Shown piece after piece: positions 52,985-62,422 of a stretch of 64,000 nt of DNA. Made by a program: the position numbers and the translations under genes. Numbering within the stretch: the stretch's first letter is position 1; the number at the start of each line of letters is the position of its first letter. A model generated the notes under the pieces. The model ran no database searches and was not told the DNA's origin. It worked only from the letters and a program-made list of their open reading frames with translations. The stretch lies in NCBI RefSeq assembly GCF_917563885.1, contig NZ_CAKJTG010000021.1, positions 19,191-83,190 on the forward strand, in the 5' to 3' direction. Source of the stretch: Pseudoneobacillus rhizosphaerae (GTDB lineage Bacteria; Bacillota; Bacilli; Bacillales; Cytobacillaceae).

Positions 52985-53060
52985 TTGTATAATCCTGCCT
53001 ATTTTAATTAAAAATAAGGAGGTCTTTGTTATCCTATTTAAATTGATTGGATGTGAGTTT

Positions 53061-53312
53061 ATGGACCAAACATTAGGATATTTAAGAGAGACATTGTCAA
53101 ACTATACGGATCAGTATTCGATTGGTCAGAAAATTTATGAAAAAGTAAAACAGCAACAGTACACATCTGAGGGAAAGTTTGTTAGAGACCTATCGCCAGA
53201 GGAAATTGATTTCCTCAATAAAATTCTTCCTGATGAAATTCAATACGCGAAGGATGAGCAGGATGAAAAACGCGCTCATGAGTTGAACGAAGTATTTGAA
53301 TTACTGTATTAA
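53061..53312 (+). CDS. csgA: CsgA-like sporulation protein
   Basis: 83 residues from the ATG at 53061: MDQTLGYLRETLSN, then EGKFVRDLSPEEIDFLNKIL and EQDEKRAHELNEVFELLY. Pattern resembles the sigma-G-dependent sporulation protein CsgA of B. subtilis. Start uncertain: a TTG at 53043 is also in frame and the best ribosome binding site, AAGGAGG, lies about 40 bases upstream. Acidic, soluble, no membrane segment. First of two small plus-strand genes. Confidence 0.68.
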   Translation: MDQTLGYLRETLSNYTDQYSIGQKIYEKVKQQQYTSEGKFVRDLSPEEIDFLNKILPDEIQYAKDEQDEKRAHELNEVFELLY

Positions 53313-53369
53313 TTTTTTAAATGTGTAGCTCGAACATGCCCACAATATTTTTCAAATGGAGTGAAACGA

Positions 53370-53585
53370 ATGAAGAAGGATACACCGAACAATGATAATT
53401 TAAAACTCGCTGGAAGGGATTATCAGGTTGAAGATTATAAACGAAATGATCAGCTATCTTCTGGCCTAGCTACTTCTCACGAGCAAGTAAGTGATTCCTA
53501 TATGGTAGGGGAAGTTGATTCCCTTATTGGAGACGTAAATGGCAAAAATATTGCCATTGTGCCAGATGAATTAAAGGAAAAGTAG
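53370..53585 (+). CDS. yozQ: DUF4025 / YozQ-like small protein
   Basis: 71 residues from ATG 53370, eight bases after GGAG. LAGRDYQVEDYKRNDQLSSG and LATSHEQVSDSYMVGEVD are the recognisable core of the DUF4025 family (YozQ). Hydrophilic, no signal. Function unknown; relatives are associated with spore-formers. The stop lies 25 bases before the inserted repeat element. Confidence 0.75.
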   Translation: MKKDTPNNDNLKLAGRDYQVEDYKRNDQLSSGLATSHEQVSDSYMVGEVDSLIGDVNGKNIAIVPDELKEK

Positions 53586-53610
53586 TAAAAAACTGCTTCC
53601 TCATTTTAGT

Positions 53611-54021
53611 AAACCGTTCCGTTTTGAGGTGCATAACGGAAATTGACATTATCAGAAATGGCATACGAATCGATGTATGCCATTTTCCTTTTCATTTCTT
53701 AATCTTTACCAGTGTAGTTAAATTAAGCGGAGATTTTCCGATCAAGCAATGCAAAATGCCCCATTTTGACGTTTTTTGTGTAAATAGTCGGAATCCTTCC
53801 GTCTATATAACCTATTTTCTGTGCTATTTCGTAATTAAGGGAATTTTCTTCGCTTATCTATTAAACCTTGCCTAATTCCACCATCTAGATCCTCCGAGGT
53901 TCACTCTTTATTGGCAAAGAACTTTAATAAATGAAAAAGGCGTGTCAAATCTGTTGTCAGATTGCACGCCTTTTTCATTGTCATTTATACGTTATGCACC
54001 TCAAAACGGAACGGTTTAACC
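53611..54021. mobile_element. MITE-like element B with 28-29 bp terminal inverted repeats
   Basis: The segment 53610-53638, beginning TAAACCGTTCCG and ending GCATAACG, is the exact reverse complement of 53990-54018. TTTTAGT at 53604-53610 and 54022-54028 looks like a 7-bp target duplication. Inside are two hairpins (AATGGCATAC/GTATGCCATT near 53657-53686; AAAAAGGCGTG/CACGCCTTTTT near 53935-53976). It accounts for the gene-free 53586-54046 interval. Its short ORF is not credible as a gene. Confidence 0.78.
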
Positions 54022-54046
54022 TTTTAGTGGAAAGCTGTTTTTTATT

Positions 54047-54811
54047 TTACTTTTTGTCATTATCCTTCTCAACATAAGGATCATGTTCATACGCCGGTAA
54101 ATCACCAAAGGCAGTCATTATTCCTTCTTCATCTAAGGCTTGTTCATATTTTTCATGTTGAGTATTTGGATAAACTGTAATGTTATTTCCATACAAATCG
54201 TTTCCAACAAAATTTTCAAAATCTTCCACATAACCAATATTCTCATCTGGTTCAATGTTCATATCATTATAATGGCCATGGGGGTCTGCAAAATCAGATG
54301 GTGTTTCGGATGTGCCCCATGATGCTACTTCCTGCCATGCATCCTCTGCATCATAACCAACATTTTCATCTTTTTCATCCATATCAAACTTACCAAACGG
54401 GGGCATTAAAACGCCTTCTTCAAGTGGTCGTTTTTGTGAAATATGCTGATCTGGACTATGTTCCTTACAATAAGTCGTCGTTGGTAATGCTTCAAGGCGC
54501 TCAATTGGTATCTCGCCCCCGCAAACCTCACATTTACCGTAAGTCCCCTTTTCAATTGCCTCTAAGGCATGGTTTACATTCGCTATTTCAAGCTTAGCAT
54601 GTTCCTCTAAGGCAATATCCTTTTCCCTCTCAAAAAGCGCTGTCCCTTCATCAGCAGGGTGATTGTCATAGCTTGATAATTCACCCATGGATTCATGATA
54701 GTGTCCTCTATCTAAACCGAAGTTGTCGTTTTGTTTTAAACTTTCCTCTACACGACTTTTTTCATCCAATAAATACGCCTTTAATTCTGAAAGTTTCTGT
54801 GATGAAAGCAT
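54047..54811 (-). CDS. yteA: YteA family DksA/TraR-type zinc-finger protein
   Basis: 254 residues. N-terminal coiled-coil region (SELKAYLLDEKSRVEESL), SSYDNHPADEGTALFEREKDIAL, then the zinc-finger CEVCGGEIPIERLEALP followed by TTYCKEH; the fourth ligand is His rather than Cys. A long acidic C-terminal half with repeated DENVGYD-type motifs is typical of YteA. In Bacillus YteA is linked to sporulation; the DksA-like fold suggests RNA polymerase contact (inference). Convergent with yozQ. Confidence 0.88.
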   Translation of the reverse strand: MLSSQKLSELKAYLLDEKSRVEESLKQNDNFGLDRGHYHESMGELSSYDNHPADEGTALFEREKDIALEEHAKLEIANVNHALEAIEKGTYGKCEVCGGEIPIERLEALPTTTYCKEHSPDQHISQKRPLEEGVLMPPFGKFDMDEKDENVGYDAEDAWQEVASWGTSETPSDFADPHGHYNDMNIEPDENIGYVEDFENFVGNDLYGNNITVYPNTQHEKYEQALDEEGIMTAFGDLPAYEHDPYVEKDNDKK

Positions 54812-54959
54812 TTTTTTACCCCTTTCAATATCTCAGCTATAAACCTATATATTTTTATTGTTCCGTTACCTGCAATTAACATTCAAATAAATTTTTAGGA
54901 TAGAAATGGTCCTCTTGCAAAGAATAACGATAAATAATTCTTCTAAAGGAGATTCCCAT

Positions 54960-55133
54960 ATGGTAAATCAAGACTTCGATAAATTTCGTGAGGTACAAAA
55001 AAAACATCAAGCTGTTTATATTGGGGGTACAAATGGTTCCCAGCAAACTCCTGGAATAAACGATGAGAACTACAATAATCAAGAAGATACTGATAAATCA
55101 GTTGGAGCAACTGGCCGCAACTTAAAGGGATAA
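54960..55133 (+). CDS. Small hydrophilic protein, unknown
   Basis: 57 residues from ATG 54960, preceded by TAAAGGAG at ideal spacing; the 18 extra codons upstream lack support. Sequence MVNQDFDKFREVQKKHQAV then glycine/asparagine-rich stretch with GGTNGSQQTPG and GATGRNLKG at the end. A strong terminator follows. Composition is like small spore-associated peptides, but I do not recognise a family. Confidence 0.65.
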   Translation: MVNQDFDKFREVQKKHQAVYIGGTNGSQQTPGINDENYNNQEDTDKSVGATGRNLKG

Positions 55134-55139
55134 AATGCA

Positions 55140-55186
55140 AAAAAAAGATTAAAGGGGAGTTTTTAAGCCCCTTTAATCTTTTATTT
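55140..55186. terminator. Bidirectional terminator between small genes
   Basis: AAAGATTAAAGGGG and CCCCTTTAATCTTT pair around a short loop, with A and T runs at the base. Confidence 0.88.
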
Positions 55187-55191
55187 TTCCA

Positions 55192-55323
55192 TTATGCCCA
55201 AGAAGCACCAACGATAATGAGAAGGATGAATAATACTACGATTAATACGAATGTTCCACCATATCCTTGACCGCCGCCGTATCCATAGCCACAGCCGCCG
55301 CCGCCGTATCCAAACCCGTACAT
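55192..55323 (-). CDS. yjcZ: YjcZ/SscA-family sporulation peptide
   Basis: A 43-residue gene below usual ORF length limits. ATG at 55323 with AAAGGAGGTG nine bases upstream, encoding [18 protein letters not shown], then QGYGGTF and a single membrane helix [18 protein letters not shown] before the stop. The Gly/Tyr-rich head plus C-terminal hydrophobic helix is the YjcZ/SscA pattern, small proteins of spore assembly. The gene has a clearly higher G+C content in its glycine stretch than its surroundings. Confidence 0.85.
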   Translation of the reverse strand: MYGFGYGGGGCGYGYGGGQGYGGTFVLIVVLFILLIIVGASWA

Positions 55324-55421
55324 TTAACTACACCTCCTTTAATATAGAAAACCATTTCCATATTAATATATGTAGGACACCTAAATTGGTTAGGGTATTT
55401 TCGAATTTAATTGAAAAATAA

Positions 55422-55599
55422 GGCTATTTTTGTAAAGTTAGTTGTTTTTCGTAGATTACGATCTGATTCTGGCTCGATTAGTCTTAGATGGACCAAAGCT
55501 GTCCGAATGAGACCCCGATTCAGACGCAATCCCCCTTGAATGGACCTAAGCTGTCCGAATAAGCCACTGATTCGGACAACAAAGTTTACGAAAAAAATC
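55422..55599. mobile_element. MITE-like element, copy 3 (178 bp)
   Basis: Left end GGCTATTTTTGTAAAGTTAG; right end in reverse complement ends ...CGTAAACTTTGTTG. AAAAATAA at 55414-55421 and 55600-55607 is an 8-bp direct duplication. The interior holds two direct copies of GGACC(A/T)AAGCTGTCCGAAT with following GATTC(A/G)GAC, unlike copies 1 and 2. Non-coding; fills the gene-free 55324-55635 interval. Confidence 0.75.
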
Positions 55600-55635
55600 A
55601 AAAATAAAAACCCACCTGATAAATTAGTCAGGGGG

Positions 55636-56289
55636 TCACCAAGGAAATATACCTTCTCTTCTTAAATCAACAGAAGAAAAATATTGTTCGTTGAATTGTG
55701 GAATAAATGATTTATTAATCATGTCTAATCCCCCGGATGCGTAGGTAGGATCTTGTTCTATCCAGCTGTTTGATATTTTCACTTCATTCCAGGCATGACC
55801 TTCACCATACACTACTCTTGCTTCAATCCCAATAGAACGATGTAGAGCAGCATTAAGATTAGCATATCCGGAGCATAGAGCCTGCTTATCTCTTAGAGTC
55901 TCTAGTGACGAATAGTACCTAGGGTTTGATGGATCACGGAAATACGATTCCGCATCATAAGAAATATTGGTGGCCACCCATTTAAAAATAGCTTTAGATT
56001 TTTCTTCATTTGTTTTCAATCCCAGCGTTAACTCAGTAGCAAGCTGTTGAATTTCTGGATGATGACTTTGAACAAGTTTACTTGGAAGAATATATTCGCT
56101 AACATCTGTAAAGGAAAGAATGGAGTTAACTATCCTAGTAAACGCAAAGTGCTCATTTGTTCTAAATAAACTAAACTTTTGAAGTAGGCTTTGAGACAAG
56201 TCTCCATTGGAAGCGAATGCTGGTGAGGCTTTTAAACCACCAATCAATAAAGTTAATGTTATCGTGATGATAATCCATTTTCTATTCAA
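55636..56289 (-). CDS. Secreted transglutaminase-like cysteine hydrolase
   Basis: 217 residues. Signal peptide with cleavage after AFA (about residue 26). Transglutaminase-core triad: Cys139 in QALCSGYANLN, His165 in GEGHAWNEV, Asp180 in EQDPTYASGG. TTG start with GGAGG upstream. Exported and probably processes protein or peptidoglycan amide bonds outside the membrane; relatives in Bacillus carry similar YebA/CYK3-type domains. Monocistronic. Confidence 0.85.
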   Translation of the reverse strand: MNRKWIIITITLTLLIGGLKASPAFASNGDLSQSLLQKFSLFRTNEHFAFTRIVNSILSFTDVSEYILPSKLVQSHHPEIQQLATELTLGLKTNEEKSKAIFKWVATNISYDAESYFRDPSNPRYYSSLETLRDKQALCSGYANLNAALHRSIGIEARVVYGEGHAWNEVKISNSWIEQDPTYASGGLDMINKSFIPQFNEQYFSSVDLRREGIFPW

Positions 56290-56625
56290 GTTAATCCTCC
56301 GATCCTTTATGGTATTTTAATAAAAGAACTATTGTTAAACTAAATAGTATTTGTATAGTGTTAATTGGGCGAATTAGAATATTCATATATTCAGATATTA
56401 AATATTATACAACTTTTGTTCACGAATTCGCCACTTTTTAGTCACTATTTTGTCAATTTTTATTTTAACAAATCAAGTTCATTAGAAATTCCAATTATTG
56501 TTCATAATAAGAAAAGCATAAGCGCCCGTTTAGCAGCGTATGGACTGGATGGACAACTTTCAAAGTCAAAAAAGATATACGTACTTATCTATTAAAGACA
56601 GAATCTTTTCGTTAGGTGGTGAACC
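56290..56625. other. Gene-free interval with a possible degenerate repeat
   Basis: No credible gene. The stretch 56511-56560, containing AAGCATAAGCGCCCGTTTAG, resembles from memory a dispersed GCGCC-type repeat common in Bacillus genomes. Otherwise A/T-rich sequence that should hold divergent promoters for the transglutaminase-like and K+ channel genes. Confidence 0.35.
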
Positions 56626-57381
56626 ATGCATCATTCTTTGTACATCTTTTTTTTACGGCTCCCTCCTTTGCTTAGAATATTACTAATAGCAATAACTCTT
56701 ATTTTATTGTTTGGCTGGATTATCCATCTTATTGAGCCGAATAATTTCACTAGCTTGTTTGATGGTATTTGGTGGGCTATTATTACCACTTCTACAATTG
56801 GATACGGCGATTTTGTTCCGAAAACCTTTATGGGGAGATTAGTAGGTATTGTCCTTATCTTCATTGGTGCAGGTTTTATTTCGACTTATTTTATCAGCCT
56901 TGCAACCTCAGCCATTTCCAAACAAAATCATTTTGTTGAAGGGAAGCTTACCTTTCACGGAGGAGGGCATATCATCATTATTGGATGGAATGAGCGATCC
57001 AGAGAAATTATCGAATCAATAATCAATAATGTTGAGTATAAAAATATCGTCTTAATTGATGAGACGTTAAATGAGAATCCATTACCTGGAAAATCAGTCC
57101 ATTTTTTGCAGGGTCGTCCCTCAAAGGATGAGGTATTGCTAAAGGCCAATCTAAAGTCCGCTAAAAAAATATTAATAACTGCAGACCAGCATAAGGATGA
57201 ATACCAGGCAGACATGAATAGTATTTTGGCCCTACTCGCCATAAAAGGGTTATGCCCTGAAATAACTTGTGTCATCGAAATTTTAACCTCGGAACAAGTT
57301 GAGAATGCTAGACGAGCTGGTGCAAATATCATCATAGAAACGAACCAGATTGTAAGTAAAAATATACTAGACAAACTTTGA
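56626..57381 (+). CDS. yugO: Potassium channel with short RCK domain (YugO-like)
   Basis: 251 residues. Two membrane helices flank the pore loop with selectivity filter TIGYGDF (57-63); from about residue 112 a TrkA-N/RCK Rossmann domain begins with [14 protein letters not shown] and LIDETL. B. subtilis YugO (biofilm-linked channel) is about 328 residues, so this protein lacks the C-terminal part; a terminator right after the stop argues that it is complete as it stands. AGGTGG precedes the ATG. Convergent with yugN. Confidence 0.85.
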   Translation: MHHSLYIFFLRLPPLLRILLIAITLILLFGWIIHLIEPNNFTSLFDGIWWAIITTSTIGYGDFVPKTFMGRLVGIVLIFIGAGFISTYFISLATSAISKQNHFVEGKLTFHGGGHIIIIGWNERSREIIESIINNVEYKNIVLIDETLNENPLPGKSVHFLQGRPSKDEVLLKANLKSAKKILITADQHKDEYQADMNSILALLAIKGLCPEITCVIEILTSEQVENARRAGANIIIETNQIVSKNILDKL

Positions 57382-57400
57382 GACTTTCTTCGACACATTA

Positions 57401-57426
57401 AAAAGCACTGGATTCCCAGTGCTTTT
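57401..57426. terminator. Bidirectional terminator
   Basis: AAAAGCACTGG and CCAGTGCTTTT pair around a four-base loop, between the convergent yugO- and yugN-like genes. Confidence 0.8.
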
Positions 57427-57442
57427 ATGTAGTGTAGTTATT

Positions 57443-57847
57443 TTATTCAAGTGCACTTTCGAGTTCTTTTACTAATTCTTTCCCTTTAGCAATATCTTTT
57501 TCTGGGAATGTTCCATCCTTGTCTACAGGTTCTTGGAATTGGTTGAAGGCGGCAGACGCATTTCCTATTTCAGAATGGTCATGATCAATTCCTGATTCAT
57601 ATACATGAGATAATAAAAACGGTGTTTGTAGTTCCACTGTACAGTTACGGGAATCAAGCTGTCCATCAATCGCCTTAAATGGAACTCTTAAAAATTGATA
57701 ACCTTCTTCATCATCTATTTTGTAATCAAAAGAACCGTGATCATAATCCCAATTTCCACCTATGCTATATCCAATGGGCTTTAATATCTGTTCCAGTTTA
57801 TAAAGATCATAATGCTTTCCTACAATTGTAGATGAAATTTCAATCAT
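57443..57847 (-). CDS. yugN: YugN-family protein
   Basis: 134 residues. IGGNWDYDHGSFDYKIDDEEGYQ and LRVPFKAIDGQLD are the recognisable YugN-like core. In B. subtilis yugN is a neighbour of pgi and yugO, the same arrangement as here. Soluble, function unknown. It lies downstream of pgi but after a terminator, so expression is probably independent. Confidence 0.83.
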   Translation of the reverse strand: MIEISSTIVGKHYDLYKLEQILKPIGYSIGGNWDYDHGSFDYKIDDEEGYQFLRVPFKAIDGQLDSRNCTVELQTPFLLSHVYESGIDHDHSEIGNASAAFNQFQEPVDKDGTFPEKDIAKGKELVKELESALE

Positions 57848-57915
57848 ACTCTTCCCTCATTTCCCTTTTTGCTTATAGTTTCTCCACTATTAGGTTTTTA
57901 ATGAGGGAGAAAAAG

Positions 57916-57953
57916 AAAAAGAGTGCGAAAAAGAAAATATCCGCACTCTTTTT
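57916..57953 (-). terminator. Terminator of pgi
   Basis: AAAAAGAGTGCG pairs with CGCACTCTTTTT across a 14-base loop, directly after the pgi stop. Confidence 0.8.
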
Positions 57954-57955
57954 TA

Positions 57956-59308
57956 TTATGAATTTAAACGTTTTTCTAGCTCTGCCTTCTTCTCTTCGAA
58001 ACCTGGCTTGCCTAGTAGAGCAAACATATTCACTTTATACGCTTCAACCCCTGGTTGATCAAATGGATTGACACCAAGTAGGTAGCCGCTCATTGCACAG
58101 GCTTTTTCAAAGAAATAAACTAGGTATCCAAATGTATATTCGTCCATCTTTGGAATTGAAACGATAAGGTTCGGTACGCCTCCGTCTGTATGGGCAAGCA
58201 GTGTACCTTCAAACGCCTTATTGTTAACAAAATCAACGGTCTTTCCTGCTAAATAGTTTAAGCCATCTAAATCATTTGCTGCCTCTTCTAACACTAACTC
58301 ATGTCTTGGATTTTCAACTTTAATAATTGTTTCAAACAAATCACGACGACCATCTTGGACATATTGACCAAGTGAATGAAGATCAGTTGAGAAGTTAGCA
58401 GAAGCAGGGAAAATTCCCTTTTGGTCTTTCCCTTCGCTTTCACCAAATAATTGCTTCCACCATTCAGAGAAATATTGTAATCCAGGTTCATAGTTAATTA
58501 GCATCTCAATCGTTTTGCCTTTGTTGTAAAGAGCATTTCTAACGGCTGCGTATTGATAGGCAATGTTATCCTCTAGCTCAGATTCACTAAATTCCTCGCG
58601 TGCCTGTGCAGCTCCCTTCATCATTTCATCAATGTTTGCTCCACTTACAGCAATTGGAAGTAAACCAACTGCTGTTAATACAGAGTATCGTCCACCAACA
58701 TCATCTGGAATAATAAAGGATTCAAATCCTTCTTCAGTCGCTAATGTTTTCAATGCGCCTCTTGCTTGGTCAGTTGTGGCATAGATGCGTTTTCGAGCCT
58801 CTTCTATTCCATATTTCTCTTCTAGTAATTTACGGAAGAGACGGAAGGCAATCGCTGGTTCTGTTGTTGTTCCCGATTTAGAAATAACATTAATTGAAAA
58901 ATCTTTTCCATCCAAAAGATCAATCAAGTCCTTCATATAGGTGGAGCTAATATTGTTTCCAACAAATAAAATTTGTGGAGTTTTACGCTTTTCTTTTGGT
59001 AAAGCATTGTAAAAGCTATGCTGAAGCATCTCAATGGCTGCACGTGCTCCTAAATAAGAACCACCTATTCCAATAACAAGTAGGATATCGGAATCTGATT
59101 TAATTTTGTCAGCTGATTTTTGAATGCGTGCAAACTCTTCCCGGTCATACTCATCGGGAAGATCAATCCATCCTAAATAGTCACTTCCTGCACCTGTTTT
59201 TTCATGTAAAGAGTGGTGAGCAACTTTAACAAAATCACGTAAATATGTAAGTTCATGTTCTCCAAAAAAAGATAAAGCTTTTGAATAATCAAAACGAACG
59301 TGTGTCAT
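57956..59308 (-). CDS. pgi: Glucose-6-phosphate isomerase
   Basis: 450 residues, the usual Firmicute length. Interconverts glucose-6-phosphate and fructose-6-phosphate in the cytosol. Motifs: [11 protein letters not shown] near residue 80, [12 protein letters not shown] near 145, [22 protein letters not shown] segment near 205 with catalytic residues, and the C-terminal [13 protein letters not shown] containing the active-site Gln/Lys. GGAGG precedes the ATG. Neighbours match the Bacillus yug-pgi locus. Confidence 0.96.
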   Translation of the reverse strand: MTHVRFDYSKALSFFGEHELTYLRDFVKVAHHSLHEKTGAGSDYLGWIDLPDEYDREEFARIQKSADKIKSDSDILLVIGIGGSYLGARAAIEMLQHSFYNALPKEKRKTPQILFVGNNISSTYMKDLIDLLDGKDFSINVISKSGTTTEPAIAFRLFRKLLEEKYGIEEARKRIYATTDQARGALKTLATEEGFESFIIPDDVGGRYSVLTAVGLLPIAVSGANIDEMMKGAAQAREEFSESELEDNIAYQYAAVRNALYNKGKTIEMLINYEPGLQYFSEWWKQLFGESEGKDQKGIFPASANFSTDLHSLGQYVQDGRRDLFETIIKVENPRHELVLEEAANDLDGLNYLAGKTVDFVNNKAFEGTLLAHTDGGVPNLIVSIPKMDEYTFGYLVYFFEKACAMSGYLLGVNPFDQPGVEAYKVNMFALLGKPGFEEKKAELEKRLNS

Positions 59309-59426
59309 CTATTTATGAACCTCCGTTTATTTTAGTATCATTATCACTTTATACAAACTAGAAATGATAATCAAGGTTTAGCCCTTTATGTAAGCGCGTT
59401 CAATTATGAGCAATTTTCTACAAAAA

Positions 59427-59455
59427 AATGCTCCACCGTAAAAAAGTGGAGCATT
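59427..59455 (-). terminator. Terminator of the yugJ-like gene
   Basis: AATGCTCCAC (59427-59436) pairs with GTGGAGCATT (59446-59455); seven T follow on the minus strand. Confidence 0.82.
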
Positions 59456-59466
59456 AGCAAAATTTT

Positions 59467-60630
59467 TTAGAGTGAAGCCTTGTAAATTTCTAAAACATCC
59501 TCACGGTTCAGCTTTTTAAAATTACCAAATTCTCCGTTTACCATTGCTTTATCTGCCATTTCTTCCAATTTAGTATTGTCAATTTCATAGTCAGCTAACC
59601 GACTAGGTGCTCCAATACTGGACCAAAATTCACGAAGCTTTTCGACTCCTTCTAATCCTGCCTCTTCATCCGATTTCCCGGTTGGATCTATCCCAAAAAC
59701 TCTAACAGCTAGTTGTTTAAATCTTGATGGATTTTCATTCAGCGAATGCTTCATCCAATTAGGGAAAAGGATCGCTAATCCACCTCCGTGTGGGATGTCA
59801 TAAACAGCTGAGACTGCATGTTCGATATTGTGTGTAGCCCAGTCACCACGAGAGCCCATTGACAGCATTCCATTAAGGCCAATTGTTCCACAATATAGAA
59901 TAGTTTCTCTCAGTTCATAGTTTTCCAAATCATTGACTAACTTTGATGCTGCTTCCATTACCGTTAGTAAAGTTGATTCACAAAAACGGTCCTGTAACAA
60001 CGTATTTTCTCCAATATGAAAATATTGTTCGAATACATGCGACATAATGTCAACTATTCCATAGATGGTTTGATCTTTTGGAACAGTAAATGTATTGGTC
60101 GGATCAAGTATTGAAAATTTTGGAAACGTAAATGGACTCCCCCAGCCATATTTTTCTTGTGTTTCCCAATTCGTAATGACAGAACCTGAATTCATTTCTG
60201 ATCCTGTAGCGGCCAATGTTAGAATCGTACCAAAAGGAAGTGCCTCCTCGGCGAAAGCCTTTTTCACAACTAAATCCCAAGCGTCTCCGTCATATTTAGC
60301 CCCTGCTGCAATAAGCTTAGTACAATCAATAACGCTTCCTCCACCAACAGCAAGAATAAAATCAATTCCTTCCCTTTTGCATATTTCAACTCCTTTACGC
60401 GCAGTTGAAATTCGAGGGTTTGGCTCCACGCCAGGTAACTCAAAAACATTAGCATCTAAATCCTTTAGGATGGATATTACTTGATCATATAGACCGTTAC
60501 GTTTAATGCTTCCACCACCGTACACAAGTAAAACCTTAGTACCATATTGCGGAATTTCTGTTTTCAATTGTTCAATTTGATCTTTACCAAAAATCAATTT
60601 TGTTGGGTTCCAATATGTAAAATTTTGCAT
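59467..60630 (-). CDS. yugJ: Iron-containing NADH-dependent alcohol (butanol) dehydrogenase
   Basis: 387 residues from ATG 60630, preceded by GAGGAGTG; a 17-codon extension upstream is unsupported. Same length as B. subtilis Yug[23 protein letters not shown], nucleotide-binding [11 protein letters not shown] and [12 protein letters not shown], and metal ligands in [11 protein letters not shown] and [17 protein letters not shown] define group III iron alcohol dehydrogenases. Probable role: reduction of aldehydes under fermentative conditions. Confidence 0.92.
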   Translation of the reverse strand: MQNFTYWNPTKLIFGKDQIEQLKTEIPQYGTKVLLVYGGGSIKRNGLYDQVISILKDLDANVFELPGVEPNPRISTARKGVEICKREGIDFILAVGGGSVIDCTKLIAAGAKYDGDAWDLVVKKAFAEEALPFGTILTLAATGSEMNSGSVITNWETQEKYGWGSPFTFPKFSILDPTNTFTVPKDQTIYGIVDIMSHVFEQYFHIGENTLLQDRFCESTLLTVMEAASKLVNDLENYELRETILYCGTIGLNGMLSMGSRGDWATHNIEHAVSAVYDIPHGGGLAILFPNWMKHSLNENPSRFKQLAVRVFGIDPTGKSDEEAGLEGVEKLREFWSSIGAPSRLADYEIDNTKLEEMADKAMVNGEFGNFKKLNREDVLEIYKASL

Positions 60631-60778
60631 GTTTATCACACTCCTCAAATTTATTATGAAATAAATACTATTATTTTGCAAAAGGTGAGCCTTTAAATTT
60701 TAAAACCCATTTATTAATGCATAAAATAAATTTTTTAAACCATTCTAATAGGGAATTTACTTCTTAGGAGGCAATTAT

Positions 60779-61009
60779 ATGAGCATGATTCAACGACTTG
60801 CATTAATACTTACTATCATTGGCGCTATAAACTGGGGCTTGATTGGCTTTTTTGGGTTTAATTTAGTCGCATCACTTTTTGGTGATAACACAGCTCTCAC
60901 TCGAATCATTTATAGCCTGGTAGGGCTAGCAGGTTTAATAAATCTTGGTTTACTGTTCCTAGTAAGAGAACGGTATGATGAAAGAGTACCGGAAACAGAA
61001 GGTCGATAA
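60779..61009 (+). CDS. yuzA: YuzA, DUF378 membrane protein
   Basis: 76 residues with two hydrophobic helices (about 5-25 and 42-62). LTIIGAINWGLIGFFGFNLV and SLVGLAGLINLGLLF are the DUF378 signature. AGGAGG precedes the ATG. A terminator follows. Function unknown; position next to yugJ matches B. subtilis. Confidence 0.88.
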   Translation: MSMIQRLALILTIIGAINWGLIGFFGFNLVASLFGDNTALTRIIYSLVGLAGLINLGLLFLVRERYDERVPETEGR

Positions 61010-61013
61010 TAAA

Positions 61014-61052
61014 AAATAATCCTTGCAGACAGTTATCTGCAAGGATTATTTT
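61014..61052. terminator. Bidirectional terminator
   Basis: AATAATCCTTGCAGA and TCTGCAAGGATTATT form a 15-bp stem around six bases, flanked by A and T runs; between convergent yuzA and rocG. Confidence 0.9.
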
Positions 61053-61058
61053 TTTATA

Positions 61059-62345
61059 TTATACCCAGCCTCTATAACGCGCAGCCTCTGACATTTTGCG
61101 AACGCCTACCATATAGGCAGCTAGACGCATGTTCACATTTCGTTGCTGCGCTGTATCGTATACATTATTAAAGGACTTCACTAACATTTTTTGGAGCTTT
61201 TCATTAACTTCTTCTTCACTCCAATAATAACCTTGGTTATTCTGAACCCACTCAAAGTATGATACTGTTACTCCACCAGAGCTTGCTAATACATCAGGAA
61301 CAAGAAGGATACCACGTTCAGTAAGAATCTTTGTTGCCTCTAGGGTAGTAGGTCCATTTGCTGCTTCTACGATAATCGTTGCTTTGATGTTATGAGCATT
61401 TTTTACCGTGATTTGATTTGAGATAGCCGCTGGTACTAAAATATCACAATCAAGCTCTAACAACTCTGCATTTGTAATTGTATTTTCAAACAAGTTTGTA
61501 ACTGTACCAAAGCTATCACGTCGATCAAGTAAGTAATCAATGTCTAATCCGTCTGGATTGTATAACGCCCCGTATGCATCGGAAATACCAATAACCTTTG
61601 CACCTGCATCATGCATAAATTTCGCTAAAAAGCTCCCTGCATTTCCGAAGCCTTGAACAATTACGCGAGCACCTTGAATTTCAATACCACGTTTTTTTGC
61701 TGCTTCCTCAATACAGATGACAACACCTTGAGCAGTCGCTTTTTCACGACCTTGTGAACCCCCAAGCACAATAGGCTTACCTGTAATAAATCCTGGGGAA
61801 TCGTTCTCACGAAGAATGCTATATTCGTCCATCATCCAAGCCATAATTTGTGAATTTGTATACACATCTGGTGCTGGAATATCTTTTGTTGGTCCAACAA
61901 TTTGGCTAATTGCGCGAACATACCCACGGCTTAAGCGCTCTAGCTCACCCATAGACATTGTACGTGGATCGCAAATGATTCCACCTTTTCCCCCACCATA
62001 TGGTAAGTCAACAATTCCACACTTCAAGCTCATCCACATAGATAATGCCTTAACCTCTTCTTCATCCACTTCTGGGTGGAAACGAACCCCACCTTTTGTT
62101 GGTCCTACTGCATCATTATGCTGTGCACGATAGCCTGTATAAATTTTTACGGACCCATCATCCATTCTAACTGGAATTCGAACCGTTAGCATTCTTAATG
62201 GTTCTTTTAATAACTCATACATTTCTTGATTGTAACCAAGCTTTGATAATGCTTCATTAATGACTACCTGTGTAGAAGTTAACAAATTTAATGACTCTTC
62301 CATTTGTTTGTCATCTTTCATCTCTGATACACCAACTGTCCCCAT
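61059..62345 (-). CDS. rocG: NAD-dependent glutamate dehydrogenase (RocG/GudB)
   Basis: 428 residues. Oxidises glutamate to 2-oxoglutarate and ammonia. [20 protein letters not shown], the catalytic Lys in [15 protein letters not shown], Asp in [15 protein letters not shown] and the Rossmann loop [10 protein letters not shown] are all conserved, with no gap near the active site as found in the inactive GudB of laboratory B. subtilis. GAGGTG precedes the ATG. Beside rocD and rocA it completes ornithine/proline breakdown to 2-oxoglutarate. RocG and GudB cannot be separated with certainty. Confidence 0.94.
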   Translation of the reverse strand: MGTVGVSEMKDDKQMEESLNLLTSTQVVINEALSKLGYNQEMYELLKEPLRMLTVRIPVRMDDGSVKIYTGYRAQHNDAVGPTKGGVRFHPEVDEEEVKALSMWMSLKCGIVDLPYGGGKGGIICDPRTMSMGELERLSRGYVRAISQIVGPTKDIPAPDVYTNSQIMAWMMDEYSILRENDSPGFITGKPIVLGGSQGREKATAQGVVICIEEAAKKRGIEIQGARVIVQGFGNAGSFLAKFMHDAGAKVIGISDAYGALYNPDGLDIDYLLDRRDSFGTVTNLFENTITNAELLELDCDILVPAAISNQITVKNAHNIKATIIVEAANGPTTLEATKILTERGILLVPDVLASSGGVTVSYFEWVQNNQGYYWSEEEVNEKLQKMLVKSFNNVYDTAQQRNVNMRLAAYMVGVRKMSEAARYRGWV

Positions 62346-62422
62346 AATGGCACCTCATTGTCCAATGAAAATATTATACTACCATATTTTATTATAGAGC
62401 TTAATTTCCCTTTTGAACATGT

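Noticed and set aside
53624..53875. 83-codon plus-strand ORF between yozQ and yteA
   Set aside because: It lies entirely within the inverted-repeat element, lacks a ribosome binding site and shows no recognisable protein pattern.
56365..56595. 76-codon ORF upstream of the K+ channel gene
   Set aside because: Low-complexity hydrophobic start, no ribosome binding site, and its end overlaps a probable dispersed repeat.
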